Shown one piece after another: positions 45,271 to 53,670 of a DNA stretch of 64,000 bases (position 1 is the stretch's first letter; each line of letters starts with the position of its first letter). A model generated the notes under the pieces. That model was not told where the DNA came from, did no database searches, and saw only the letters and a program-made list of their open reading frames with translations. This stretch comes from Mycobacterium xenopi (lineage in GTDB: Bacteria > Actinomycetota > Actinomycetes > Mycobacteriales > Mycobacteriaceae). The translations under genes were made by a program, and so were the position numbers. The stretch covers positions 3,720,001-3,784,000 of the forward strand of contig NZ_AP022314.1 in NCBI RefSeq assembly GCF_009936235.1, written 5' to 3'.

Positions 45271-45848
45271 GTGTCCGCGACTCAGCGATCTCGCTGCTCA
45301 CCGGCTGGCGTGCCCCCGACCCGGCCCAAGAGTCACTGCGCCACGCGGTGCTGGCTTTCGTGCATGCCCGCGACGACGCCTGCAGCCGCGACTGCGTGCC
45401 TGGCCACGTCACCGCATCGACGCTGGTGACCGACGCCACCGGGAGCCACACACTGCTCACCTTGCATCCGCGGCTAGGCCGCTGGGTACAGCTTGGCGGA
45501 CATTGCGACGACGGCGACGACGACATCGTCGCCGCCGCACTGCGGGAAGCCAGCGAAGAATCCGGGATCGCCGGCTTACGCATCAATCCCGAACTGATGG
45601 CCGTGCATGTCCACCCGGTCACCTGCTCGCTCGGCGTACCGACCCGTCACCTCGATCTGCAATTCGTGGCACGCGCCCCCGCGGGCGCGCAAATCGCGAT
45701 CAGCGAGGAGTCGCTGGATTTGCGATGGTGGCCCGTCGACGCCCTACCCGAAAACGCCGATTATGCACTGGCGCGGCTGGTTTCAGTCGCACAGACCGCG
45801 AAAAGGCTTAGACATCAGACGAGTAGCGGATCCCGCCGTCGGGAATAA
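45267..45848 (+). CDS. Nudix hydrolase coupled to fbiB
   Basis: A 193-residue Nudix protein with the box G-x5-D-x7-REASEESG (GHCDDGDDDIVAAALREASEESGI); the first Glu of the consensus is Asp. It hydrolyses some nucleoside-diphosphate-linked compound; the substrate is unknown. The GTG start overlaps the fbiB stop (GTGA), suggesting a link to F420 metabolism or housecleaning of its GTP-derived intermediates. The 3' end overlaps the convergent manB gene by 41 bases. In H37Rv a DNA methylase gene (Rv3263) is found here instead. Confidence 0.85.
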   Translation: MSVRDSAISLLTGWRAPDPAQESLRHAVLAFVHARDDACSRDCVPGHVTASTLVTDATGSHTLLTLHPRLGRWVQLGGHCDDGDDDIVAAALREASEESGIAGLRINPELMAVHVHPVTCSLGVPTRHLDLQFVARAPAGAQIAISEESLDLRWWPVDALPENADYALARLVSVAQTAKRLRHQTSSGSRRRE

Positions 45849-46881
45849 ACACCCCGGGCCACACCCGCGCACCACGCAGGAGCTCGCACCGTGCACCGAT
45901 GTCGGCCCCGTCACCGATCACCCCGTCGCGGATCAGTGCCCGGGGACCGATGCGGGCACCGAAACCGATGATCGAGCGCTCGATCACGCTGCCCGCCTCG
46001 ACCCGCACACCGTCGAAAATCACCGCGCCATCCAGCCGGGCGCCCGGGCCGATTTCGGCGCCCCGCCCCACGACCGTGCCGCCGATCAGCACCGCTCCCG
46101 GCGACACGGCGGCACCGTCGTGCACCAACTGCTCGCCGTGGTGGCCGTGCAGGGCCGGTGACGGTGCGATACCGCGCACCAAGTCCGCCGAGCCGCGGAC
46201 AAAGTCTTCCGGCGTGCCCATGTCGCGCCAGTAACTCGCGTCGACATAGCCGCAGATCTTGACCCCGTCGGAGAGCAATGCCGGGAACACCTCGCGCTCG
46301 ACGGAGACCTCACGCCCGCGCGGAATCCGGTCGATGATCTCCCGGGCAAAGACATAGCAGCCCGCGTTGATCTGGTCGGTCGGCGGATCTTGCGTCTTCT
46401 CCAAAAATGCTGTGACTCTGCCGTTTTCGGTTGGCACACAGCCGAACGCCCGCGGATCGGAGACCCGCACCAGATGCAGGGTCACATCGGCTCGGTTAGC
46501 GCGGTGATACTCCAGCAGTTGATGCAGATCGGCACCGGAAAGCACATCGCCGTTGAACACCATTACGGTGTCGTGCCGCAGCTGCGCGGCGACGTTGGCG
46601 ATGGCCCCGCCGGTGCCCAAAGGACGTTCCTCGGTGACGTATTCGATCTGCAGGCCCAGCTTGGAGCCGTCGCCGAACTCTGCCTCGAACACCGCGGGCT
46701 GGTAGGAGGTGCCCAGGATGACGTGCTCGATTCCGGCCGCAGCGACCCGCGACAACAGGTGGGTCAGCAACGGCAGCCCGGCGATCGGCAGCATCGGCTT
46801 GGGCGCCGACAGCGTCAACGGGCGCAGCCGAGTGCCTTTGCCGCCGACCAGGACGACCGCGTCCACTTCGGGATGTGTCAC
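45808..46881 (-). CDS. manB: Mannose-1-phosphate guanylyltransferase (GDP-mannose pyrophosphorylase)
   Basis: Makes GDP-mannose from mannose-1-phosphate and GTP (Rv3264c). The N-terminal nucleotidyltransferase domain has VLVGGKGTRLRPLTLSAPKPMLP and the sugar-contacting FNGDVLSG; the C-terminal part is a left-handed beta-helix of hexapeptide repeats (IGGTVVGRGAEIGPGARLDGAVI). The GTG at 46881 overlaps the wbbL TGA and gives 357 residues; the longer open frame lies inside wbbL. Third gene of rmlD-wbbL-manB. Confidence 0.93.
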   Translation of the reverse strand: MTHPEVDAVVLVGGKGTRLRPLTLSAPKPMLPIAGLPLLTHLLSRVAAAGIEHVILGTSYQPAVFEAEFGDGSKLGLQIEYVTEERPLGTGGAIANVAAQLRHDTVMVFNGDVLSGADLHQLLEYHRANRADVTLHLVRVSDPRAFGCVPTENGRVTAFLEKTQDPPTDQINAGCYVFAREIIDRIPRGREVSVEREVFPALLSDGVKICGYVDASYWRDMGTPEDFVRGSADLVRGIAPSPALHGHHGEQLVHDGAAVSPGAVLIGGTVVGRGAEIGPGARLDGAVIFDGVRVEAGSVIERSIIGFGARIGPRALIRDGVIGDGADIGARCELLRGARVWPGVFIPDGGIRYSSDV

Positions 46882-47771
46882 TGTGCCCGCCGCCCTTCTG
46901 CAAGTCTTCGCCGCGAACTGCGCACCAACAAGCGTTCGCGCGCCGCCAACCCGGCCCGCATCGCCCATCGCAGCGGAGCCCGCCACCAACCAGAATGCCG
47001 ATCGGCAAGGAATATATAGGTGCTCTTGTGGTGGGCGGCAAGGCTGCTGGCTGGATCGGTACCGGTGACGTGGCCTTTGTGGTGCAGCACCTCAGCCGTC
47101 GGCACGTAGACGTTTTGCCAGCCGGCTTTGGCCAGCCGGTCGCCAAGATCGACGTCCTCGAAATACATGAAGTACCGCTCGTCAAACCCGCCGACCTGCT
47201 CGAACGCCGCTCGGCGCACCAGCAGGCACGACCCCGACAGCCAGCCCACGGGCCGTTCGGTGGGTTCCAGCCGCTCCTGGCGGTATGCCGTCGACCAGGG
47301 ATTGTTCCGCCAGACCGGACCGACGATGGCGTGCATGCCGCCGCGAAACAGGCTGGGCAGGTGACGCGCCGACGGGTATACCGCGCCGTCGGGATCCCGG
47401 ATGAGCGGGCCGAGCGTGGCCGCCCGCGGCCACCGGGCAGCGGCCTCCAGCAGTGCGTCGATGCTCCCAGGACCCCACTGCACGTCTGGGTTGGCGACCA
47501 CCACCCACTCGTCGGCGGCGCCCGCTTGTTCAGCGAGGCGGGCCATCGCGCGATTGACCGCCGTTCCATAGCCGAGGTTGCCGCCGGTGTCGAACAGCCG
47601 CACGTTCGGGTAGCGCTCGACTGCGGCTTGCGGCGCACCGTCGGTAGAGCCGTTGTCGGCCATCAGCACGCTCACCGGCCGGTCGGTGGCCAGCGACAGC
47701 GAAGCCAGGAAACGCTCCAGGTGCGGACCCGGCGAGTAGGTCACGGTGACGACCGGCAGCACGTCACTCAC
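46878..47771 (-). CDS. wbbL: Rhamnosyltransferase WbbL (arabinogalactan linker)
   Basis: GT2-family enzyme that transfers rhamnose from dTDP-rhamnose to GlcNAc-diphosphoryl-decaprenol, making the linker between peptidoglycan and arabinogalactan; essential in mycobacteria. The 297-residue protein has VTVTYSPG at the N-terminus, ADNGSTDG, VVVANPDVQW (DxD-like position) and the downstream FEDVDLGDRL. It overlaps rmlD by 8 bases and manB by 4. Confidence 0.94.
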   Translation of the reverse strand: MSDVLPVVTVTYSPGPHLERFLASLSLATDRPVSVLMADNGSTDGAPQAAVERYPNVRLFDTGGNLGYGTAVNRAMARLAEQAGAADEWVVVANPDVQWGPGSIDALLEAAARWPRAATLGPLIRDPDGAVYPSARHLPSLFRGGMHAIVGPVWRNNPWSTAYRQERLEPTERPVGWLSGSCLLVRRAAFEQVGGFDERYFMYFEDVDLGDRLAKAGWQNVYVPTAEVLHHKGHVTGTDPASSLAAHHKSTYIFLADRHSGWWRAPLRWAMRAGLAARERLLVRSSRRRLAEGRRAQ

Positions 47772-48645
47772 GGGTAGAGGGTAACGTTCGCGCGCTCAAT
47801 GCCGCGGCCAGCGCGTCCCGCCACCCGCGCAGCGGTGTCAGTCCGGCCTGAGCCGACAGCCGGCTAGACAGCGCGGAATACGCCGGCCTGCGCGCCGGGC
47901 GCGGCTTGTGGTCGCTGCTGACCGGCCGCACCCGATCGGGATCGGCGCCCAGTTCTTCGAACACTGCGCGGGCTTGTGCATACCGGGTGACCGCACCGTC
48001 GTTGGCGGCATGCACAACCGGGGCGCGCACTTTGCCGTCGGCCACCTCCAGCAGGGCCGCACACAGGTCCGCGACATAAGTCGGTGACCCGGTTTGGTCG
48101 TCGACCACCTCCACGATGCCGTCGCCGGCAGCCAGTCGGCGCATGGCGGCCACGAAATCCTTGCCCGCACCGCCGGTGTAGACCCAGGCGGTGCGAACCA
48201 CGGTGGCCTCCGGCAGCGCCGCCAGTACGGCCAGTTCACCCGACAGCTTGGTGTGCCCGTACACACTGAGCGGGCCGGTTTGGTCACCGGGCTCATACGG
48301 ACGCGGCGTCGACCCGCCGAAGTCGCCGCTGAACACATAGTCGGTCGAGATGTGGATCATGCCCGCACCGGCGCGGGCACATGCCCGGGCGATGTACTCC
48401 GGGCCAGCCACGTTGACCGCGCGGGCGGTTGCCTCGTCGCTCTCCGCCCCGTCGACATCGGTGTAGGCCGCACAGTTGATCACCACATCGCCGCCCTCGA
48501 TGATCCGCTGGGCGGCGTCGGGGTCGGTGATATCCCACTGCGACGACGTCAGCGCCAGCACGTTTCGCCCCTGGCGAATGGCCTCAGCCGCCAAAAAGCT
48601 GCCCACCTGCCCACCGGCACCGGTGATCACGATCCTGCGCGGCAC
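47764..48645 (-). CDS. rmlD: dTDP-4-dehydrorhamnose reductase
   Basis: Last step of dTDP-rhamnose synthesis. The 293-residue extended-SDR protein has the nucleotide loop GAGGQVG near the N-terminus, VINCAAYTDVDGAE, STDYVFSG and the catalytic Tyr-x3-Lys in YGHTKLSGE. It is followed by wbbL, which consumes the product. Divergent from lcp1; the 65-base gap carries the lcp1 promoter. Confidence 0.95.
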   Translation of the reverse strand: MPRRIVITGAGGQVGSFLAAEAIRQGRNVLALTSSQWDITDPDAAQRIIEGGDVVINCAAYTDVDGAESDEATARAVNVAGPEYIARACARAGAGMIHISTDYVFSGDFGGSTPRPYEPGDQTGPLSVYGHTKLSGELAVLAALPEATVVRTAWVYTGGAGKDFVAAMRRLAAGDGIVEVVDDQTGSPTYVADLCAALLEVADGKVRAPVVHAANDGAVTRYAQARAVFEELGADPDRVRPVSSDHKPRPARRPAYSALSSRLSAQAGLTPLRGWRDALAAALSARTLPSTRE

Positions 48646-48701
48646 GTCTCGAGTCTGGCACGCCGAGCGGAGCCCTACGCCCGATACCGCTGTTACGGAA
48701 G

Positions 48702-48707
48702 TAGTCT
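48702..48707 (+). promoter_or_regulatory. Probable leaderless -10 (TAGTCT) of lcp1
   Basis: TAGTCT is followed by 6 bases and the ATG at 48714. This favours ATG 48714 over the GTG at 48711 as the lcp1 start. No Shine-Dalgarno sequence is seen. Confidence 0.4.
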
Positions 48708-48713
48708 AAAGTG

Positions 48714-50192
48714 ATGCCTGCGCAACGTGTGGTCCGTGCCGTTGCCACCGTGGCGGCCGTGGCCGTCGTTCTGGGAACTGGCGTGGCATGGAGCAGAGTC
48801 CGATCGTTCGAAGACGGGATCTTCCACATGTTCGCCCCCTCGCTGGGCCAGGGTGGCGACGACGGTGCGATCGATATCTTGCTGGTCGGCATGGACAGTC
48901 GCACCGACGCGCACGGCAACCCGCTCTCCGCGCAGGAGTTGGCGACACTGCGGGCCGGCGACGAGACCGCCACGAATACCGACACGATCATCCTGGTCCG
49001 GGTGCCCAACAACGGGAAATCGGCCACCGCGATCTCGATCCCGCGCGACTCGTATGTCGCCGCACCGGGATTGGGCAAGACCAAGATCAACGGCGTCTAC
49101 GGCCAGGTCCGCGAGGAAAAGCGGGTCAGCCTGGTCGAATCCGGCGTCCCCGAGACCGAGGCCGAAGCGCGGGGCACCGAAGCCGGCCGCGAAGCGTTGA
49201 TCAAGACCGTTGCCGATCTCACCGGAGTCACTGTCGACCACTACGCCGAGATCGGGCTGTTGGGTTTCGCGTTGATCACCGACGCGCTCGGCGGCGTCGA
49301 CGTGTGCCTCAAAGAGCCGGTGTACGAACCTCTTTCGGGTGCCGATTTTCCGGCCGGCTGGCAAAAGCTCAACGGCCCGCAGGCGTTGAGCTTCGTGCGC
49401 CAGCGCCACGACCTGCCCCGCGGCGACCTGGACCGGGTGGTGCGCCAGCAGGTGGTCATGGCGAACCTGGCCCACAAAGTGCTCTCCGGTAAGACGCTGT
49501 CGAGTCCGGCCACGCTGGAGCGGCTGCAGGGCGCCATCCAGCGCTCGGTGGTGCTCTCTTCTGGTTGGGACATCATGGATTTCGTCAAGCAGCTGCAGAA
49601 GCTGGCCGCGGGCAATGTCGCATTCGCCACGATCCCGGTGCTCGACGAATCGGGCTGGAGCGACGACGGCATGCAAAGCGTGGTGCGGGTCGACCCGCAT
49701 CAGGTGCAGGCGTGGGTAGCTGGCCTGTTGCACGACCAGGACCAGGGCAAGACCGAGGAACTGGCCTACACACCGGCCAAGACAACCGCTGACGTACTCA
49801 ACGACACCGACATCAACGGTTTGGCCGCGGCGGTGTCAGAATTTTTGGTGGCCAAGGGATTTACCGCGGGCGCCGTCGCCAACAACGAAGCCGGGCACGT
49901 GAAGAACAGCCAAGTGCGCGCCGCCAAAGCCGACGACCTGGGCGCCCAACAGGTCGCCAAAGCGCTCGGCGGGTTGCCCGTCGTCGCCGACCCAGCGGTG
50001 CCGGGCGGATCGGTGCGGGTGGTACTGGCCAACGACTACACCGGCCCCGGCTCCGGCCTCGACGGCACCACCTCGACGACGTCGACGGGGTCGGCTTCGC
50101 GCTCCGCGGGGGCGTCAGCCACCGAAAACACCGCTCCCCCGCCGTCGCCGATACTGACCGCCGGCGCCGATCGCCCCGAATGCGTCAACTGA
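48714..50192 (+). CDS. lcp1: LytR-CpsA-Psr family ligase Lcp1
   Basis: Membrane-anchored LCP phosphotransferase that attaches arabinogalactan to peptidoglycan (Rv3267). The 492-residue protein has an N-terminal membrane helix (AVATVAAVAVVLGTGVAW) and an LCP domain with its Arg/Asp core (DILLVGMDSRTDAHG, TDTIILVRVP, AISIPRDSYV, KTKINGVYG, LSFVRQRHDLPRGDLDRVVRQ). A C-terminal LytR_C-type domain and a Ser/Thr/Ala-rich tail follow. It is next to rmlD and wbbL, which make the linker it ligates. Confidence 0.92.
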   Translation: MPAQRVVRAVATVAAVAVVLGTGVAWSRVRSFEDGIFHMFAPSLGQGGDDGAIDILLVGMDSRTDAHGNPLSAQELATLRAGDETATNTDTIILVRVPNNGKSATAISIPRDSYVAAPGLGKTKINGVYGQVREEKRVSLVESGVPETEAEARGTEAGREALIKTVADLTGVTVDHYAEIGLLGFALITDALGGVDVCLKEPVYEPLSGADFPAGWQKLNGPQALSFVRQRHDLPRGDLDRVVRQQVVMANLAHKVLSGKTLSSPATLERLQGAIQRSVVLSSGWDIMDFVKQLQKLAAGNVAFATIPVLDESGWSDDGMQSVVRVDPHQVQAWVAGLLHDQDQGKTEELAYTPAKTTADVLNDTDINGLAAAVSEFLVAKGFTAGAVANNEAGHVKNSQVRAAKADDLGAQQVAKALGGLPVVADPAVPGGSVRVVLANDYTGPGSGLDGTTSTTSTGSASRSAGASATENTAPPPSPILTAGADRPECVN

Positions 50193-50193
50193 C

Positions 50194-50901
50194 GTGACCA
50201 ACCTCAGCGAAGCGATCCTCGATCCGATGCTGCGCACTGACCCGGTCGGACCGCGCATCACCTACTACGACGACGCCATCGGTGAGCGCATCGAACTTTC
50301 GGCCGCCACACTGGCCAACTGGGCAGCCAAAACCGGCAACCTGCTGCGCGACGAGCTCGGCACCGGTCCGGGCGGCCGGGTCGCGGTGCTGCTGCCGGCG
50401 CACTGGCAAACGGCGGCGGTGTGCTTTGGCGTGTGGTGGATCGGGGCCGAGGTGGTGTTTGGCCACCCGGCCGACGTCGCATTGTGCACCTCGGCGCGGC
50501 TGCATGAGGCCGACGCCACCGGCGCCAGCGAGGTGGCAGTGCTGTCGCTGGACCCGTTCGGGCGCCCGGCCCCGGATTTACCGGTCGGCGTCACCGACTA
50601 CGCCACCGCGGTGCGGGTGCACGCCGACCAGATCGCCGCAGAGCGCCGTCCTGGGCTCGCGCTAGCGGGCCGGTCCGTCGACGAGGTGCTTGGCGCTTGC
50701 CAAGCAGCCGCTGCCGCAAGGGGTTTGACGTCAACGGATCGGGTGCTTTCGACGAAGTCGTGGGCGACTGCCGACGAGCTGGTCGACGGTTTGCTGGCCG
50801 TGCTCGCCGTCGGCGCGTCGCTGGTACAGGTGGCCAACCCCGACCCGGCGGTGTTGCCGCGCAGGATCCAGGCCGAGAAGGTGACCCGCGTCCTCGAGTA
50901 A
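50194..50901 (+). CDS. TIGR03089-family protein (Rv3268-like)
   Basis: A 235-residue actinobacterial protein that resembles the N-terminal part of acyl-CoA synthetases (ITYYDDAIGERIELSAATLANWAAKTGNLL, VAVLLPAHWQTAAVCFGVWWIGAEVV) but lacks the ATP/AMP motif and the C-terminal lid, so it is not expected to be an active ligase. The GTG start lies one base after the lcp1 stop, so they are probably co-transcribed. Function is unknown. Confidence 0.85.
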   Translation: MTNLSEAILDPMLRTDPVGPRITYYDDAIGERIELSAATLANWAAKTGNLLRDELGTGPGGRVAVLLPAHWQTAAVCFGVWWIGAEVVFGHPADVALCTSARLHEADATGASEVAVLSLDPFGRPAPDLPVGVTDYATAVRVHADQIAAERRPGLALAGRSVDEVLGACQAAAAARGLTSTDRVLSTKSWATADELVDGLLAVLAVGASLVQVANPDPAVLPRRIQAEKVTRVLE

Positions 50902-50946
50902 CGAGCGATGAGCTCCCGGCCGCGCCGTTTCCGGTCGGCAAGATAC

Positions 50947-50964
50947 ATATTGGTATAGCAATAT
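50947..50964. promoter_or_regulatory. A+T-rich inverted repeat in the pacL1-ctpC promoter
   Basis: ATATTG-gtatag-CAATAT is a perfect 6-base inverted repeat in a locally A+T-rich stretch (50941-50975), 53 bases before pacL1. Its shape resembles sites of ArsR/SmtB metal sensors, so it may give metal-dependent control of the downstream ATPase. Confidence 0.5.
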
Positions 50965-51017
50965 TTCTATGTTAACGTCGTCGGAGGAACCGACCAGAGC
51001 CGAAGAAAGGTTAAGCG

Positions 51018-51299
51018 ATGGTGGTGCACGGGCTACTCGAGAAGGCGGCCACGACGGTAGTAACCGGGCTGGCCGGGGTGACCGCCTATGAGCTGCTGCG
51101 AAAAGCGTTGGCGAAAGCCCCGTTACACGAAACCGCGGTGACGGCCGCGGAGTGGGGGTTGCGCGGGACCCGGCGCGCGGAGGAAGCAGCTGAATCGGCC
51201 CGCCTTAAGCTCGCCGATGTGATGGCCGAAGCCCGTGAACGCATCGGCGAAGAAGCGCCCACCCCGGCGATCAGCGATGTCGACCAGCACGAACACTGA
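51018..51299 (+). CDS. pacL1: PacL1-like metal-binding membrane chaperone (DUF1490)
   Basis: A 93-residue protein with one N-terminal membrane helix (about residues 5-27), an amphipathic Ala/Glu/Arg-rich middle and a C-terminal Asp/His tail, DVDQHEH, matching the position of the metal-binding tail of PacL1 (Rv3269). PacL1 assists the P-type ATPase CtpC in exporting zinc and protects against metal poisoning. Its last 23 bases overlap the ctpC start in another frame. AAAGG upstream is the likely ribosome binding site. Confidence 0.88.
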   Translation: MVVHGLLEKAATTVVTGLAGVTAYELLRKALAKAPLHETAVTAAEWGLRGTRRAEEAAESARLKLADVMAEARERIGEEAPTPAISDVDQHEH

Positions 51300-53427
51300 C
51301 CTGTCGGTCGTTTCCGACGCGGCCGGCCGCATGCGGGTCGAAGTCCCGTGGGTGCGTTCCAACCCGCGCCGCGCGGTCGCGGTCGAAGAGGCAGTGGACC
51401 CCCAAGACGGCGTACGCGTCGTGCACGCCTACCCCCGCACCGGATCGGTCGTCGTCTGGTATTCGCCGAAGCGGTGTGATCGTTCGGCGGTGCTGGCGGC
51501 GATCAAGGAGGCCGCACACACCGCCGCCGAGCTGATCCCGGCCCGCGCGCCGCACTCGTCGGAGATCCGCAACGCCGACGTGCTGCGCATGGTGATTGGC
51601 GGTGCAGCGCTGGCATTGCTGGGCGTGCGCCGCTATGTGTTCGCCCGCCCGCCGCTGCTCGGACCGACCGGCCGGCTGGCCGCCACCGGTGTCACGATCT
51701 TCACGGGGTATCCGTTTCTGCGCGGCGCGCTGCGCTCGTTCCGGTCCGGTCGCGCCGGAACCGATGCTCTGGTGTCCGCCGCGACGGTGGCCAGCCTGGT
51801 GCTACGGGAGAACGTCGTCGCGCTGACGGTGCTGTGGCTGTTGAATATCGGTGAGTACCTTCAAGATCTGACGCTGCGCCGGACCCGGCGCGCGATCTCG
51901 GATTTACTGCGCGGCAGCGCCGACACCGCCTGGATCCGCCTAAACGACGGCAACGAGGTTCAGGTCCCGATCGATACCGTACAGATCGGCGACGAGGTGG
52001 TGGTCCACGACCATGTGGCGATCCCGGTCGACGGCGAGGTGGTCGACGGGGAGGCGGTGGTCGACCAATCCGCGATCACCGGAGAAACCCTGCCCGTCAG
52101 TGTCCTCGTCGGCTCGACGGTGCACGCCGGCTCGGTGGTGATGCGGGGACGGCTCGTGGTGCGTGCCCGCGCGGTCGGCAGTCAAACCGCCATCGGGCGC
52201 ATCATCGCCCGTGTCGAGGAGGCCCAGCACGATCGGGCCCCGATTCAGACTGTCGGCGAGAACTTTTCGCGCCGCTTCGTGCCGACGTCGTTTATCGTGT
52301 CGGCGCTCACCTTGGCGGTCACCCGCGATGTCCGGCGCGCGATGACCATGCTGCTGGTGGCGTGCCCGTGCGCGGTGGGGCTGGCCACCCCGACCGCGAT
52401 CAGCGCGGCGATCGGCAACGGCGCTCGCCGCGGCATCCTGATCAAAGGCGGCTCGCACCTCGAAGAGGCCGGCCGGGTGGACGCCGTTGTGTTCGACAAG
52501 ACCGGCACCCTGACCGTCGGGCGTCCAGTGGTGACGAATATCGTTGCCATGCATGATGATTGGGAGCCCGAACAGGTGCTGGCGTATGCGGCCAGCTCGG
52601 AGATCCACTCCCGTCATCCGCTGGCCGAGGCGGTGATCCGGTCGACCGAAGAACGCCACATCACCATCCCGCCGCATGAGGAATGCGAGGTCCTGGTCGG
52701 GCTTGGCATGCGGATGTGGGCCGACGGACGAATCCTGCTGCTGGGCAGTCCGTCGCTGCTGCAGTCCGAAAACGTCGCGGTGTCAACGGAAGCTGCGGAG
52801 TGGGTGCGCAAGCTGCGACGCCAGGCCGAGACCCCGCTGCTGCTCGCGGTGGACGGCACGCTGGTCGGATTGATCAGCCTGCGCGACGAAATCCGCCCCG
52901 AGGCGCCTGACGTGCTGAAGAAGTTGCGCGCCAGCGGAATTCGCCGCATTGTCATGCTTACCGGCGACCACCCGGAAATCGCCGAGGTGGTTGCCCGCGA
53001 GCTGGGCATCGAGGAGTGGCGCGCCGAAGTGCTGCCGGAGGACAAGCTCGAAGTGGTCCGCCAGCTGCAAGACGAAGGCCACGTGGTGGGCATGGTCGGC
53101 GACGGCATCAACGACGCCCCAGCGCTGGCGGCCGCCGACATCGGAATCGCCATGGGGCTGGCCGGAACCGATGTCGCCGTGGAGACCGCCGATGTCGCGC
53201 TGGCCAACGATGACCTGCAGCGCCTGCTCGACGTGCGGGATCTGGGAGCGCGCGCGGTCGAAGTCATCCGCGAGAACTACGGCATGTCGATCGCGGTCAA
53301 CGCCGCCGGGCTGATGATCGGTGCCGGCGGCGCGTTGTCGCCGGTCCTCGCCGCGATTTTGCACAATGCGTCGTCGGTAGCGGTGGTTGCCAACAGCTCG
53401 CGGCTGATCCGCTACCGCCTCGACTAG
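51277..53427 (+). CDS. ctpC: Metal-exporting P1B-type ATPase CtpC
   Basis: A 716-residue membrane ATPase exporting zinc or manganese. An N-terminal soluble region of about 90 residues lacks CxxC and is followed by membrane helices, the actuator loop with TGE (AITGETLPV), the transport motif Cys363-Pro-Cys365, the phosphorylation site Asp407 (DKTGTLTVG) and the hinge GDGINDAPALAAADIGIAMG near residue 608. The ATG at 51277 gives MSTSTNTDLS and overlaps pacL1 by 23 bases. It is the last backbone gene before the riboswitch operon. Confidence 0.95.
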   Translation: MSTSTNTDLSVVSDAAGRMRVEVPWVRSNPRRAVAVEEAVDPQDGVRVVHAYPRTGSVVVWYSPKRCDRSAVLAAIKEAAHTAAELIPARAPHSSEIRNADVLRMVIGGAALALLGVRRYVFARPPLLGPTGRLAATGVTIFTGYPFLRGALRSFRSGRAGTDALVSAATVASLVLRENVVALTVLWLLNIGEYLQDLTLRRTRRAISDLLRGSADTAWIRLNDGNEVQVPIDTVQIGDEVVVHDHVAIPVDGEVVDGEAVVDQSAITGETLPVSVLVGSTVHAGSVVMRGRLVVRARAVGSQTAIGRIIARVEEAQHDRAPIQTVGENFSRRFVPTSFIVSALTLAVTRDVRRAMTMLLVACPCAVGLATPTAISAAIGNGARRGILIKGGSHLEEAGRVDAVVFDKTGTLTVGRPVVTNIVAMHDDWEPEQVLAYAASSEIHSRHPLAEAVIRSTEERHITIPPHEECEVLVGLGMRMWADGRILLLGSPSLLQSENVAVSTEAAEWVRKLRRQAETPLLLAVDGTLVGLISLRDEIRPEAPDVLKKLRASGIRRIVMLTGDHPEIAEVVARELGIEEWRAEVLPEDKLEVVRQLQDEGHVVGMVGDGINDAPALAAADIGIAMGLAGTDVAVETADVALANDDLQRLLDVRDLGARAVEVIRENYGMSIAVNAAGLMIGAGGALSPVLAAILHNASSVAVVANSSRLIRYRLD

Positions 53428-53482
53428 ATGCGGACACCCTGATCGCTTAGTTGCGAACGGTATGCAATAATCACGCCCGTAA

Positions 53483-53625
53483 GGCGATGACGATGCAGGA
53501 AGCCGGTGCGAATCCGGCGCGGTCCCGCCACTGTCATCGGGGAGCGACCCTCAACAGCCACGGCCGCGAGCTGGAAGGCGAGGCGAGCAGCGATCCGAGA
53601 GCCAGGACACTCGCGTCATCGTGTC
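53483..53625 (+). promoter_or_regulatory. Cobalamin (B12) riboswitch
   Basis: The conserved core is easily read: GCCGGTGCGAATCCGGC near 53503, GGTCCCGCCACTGT near 53521, and the B12 box AGCCAGGACACT near 53600. A closing P1 helix is formed by CGATGACG (53485-53492) and CGTCATCG (53614-53621). A downstream hairpin CGGGG-N7-CCCCG (53635-53651) may be the expression platform, hiding the translation start region of the next gene, whose ATG is at 53671. Such switches usually shut off corrinoid uptake or synthesis genes when adenosylcobalamin is plentiful. Confidence 0.92.
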
Positions 53626-53670
53626 CTGCGACCCCGGGGCGGTGTACCCCGAGAGAGCTGACCGACGTCC

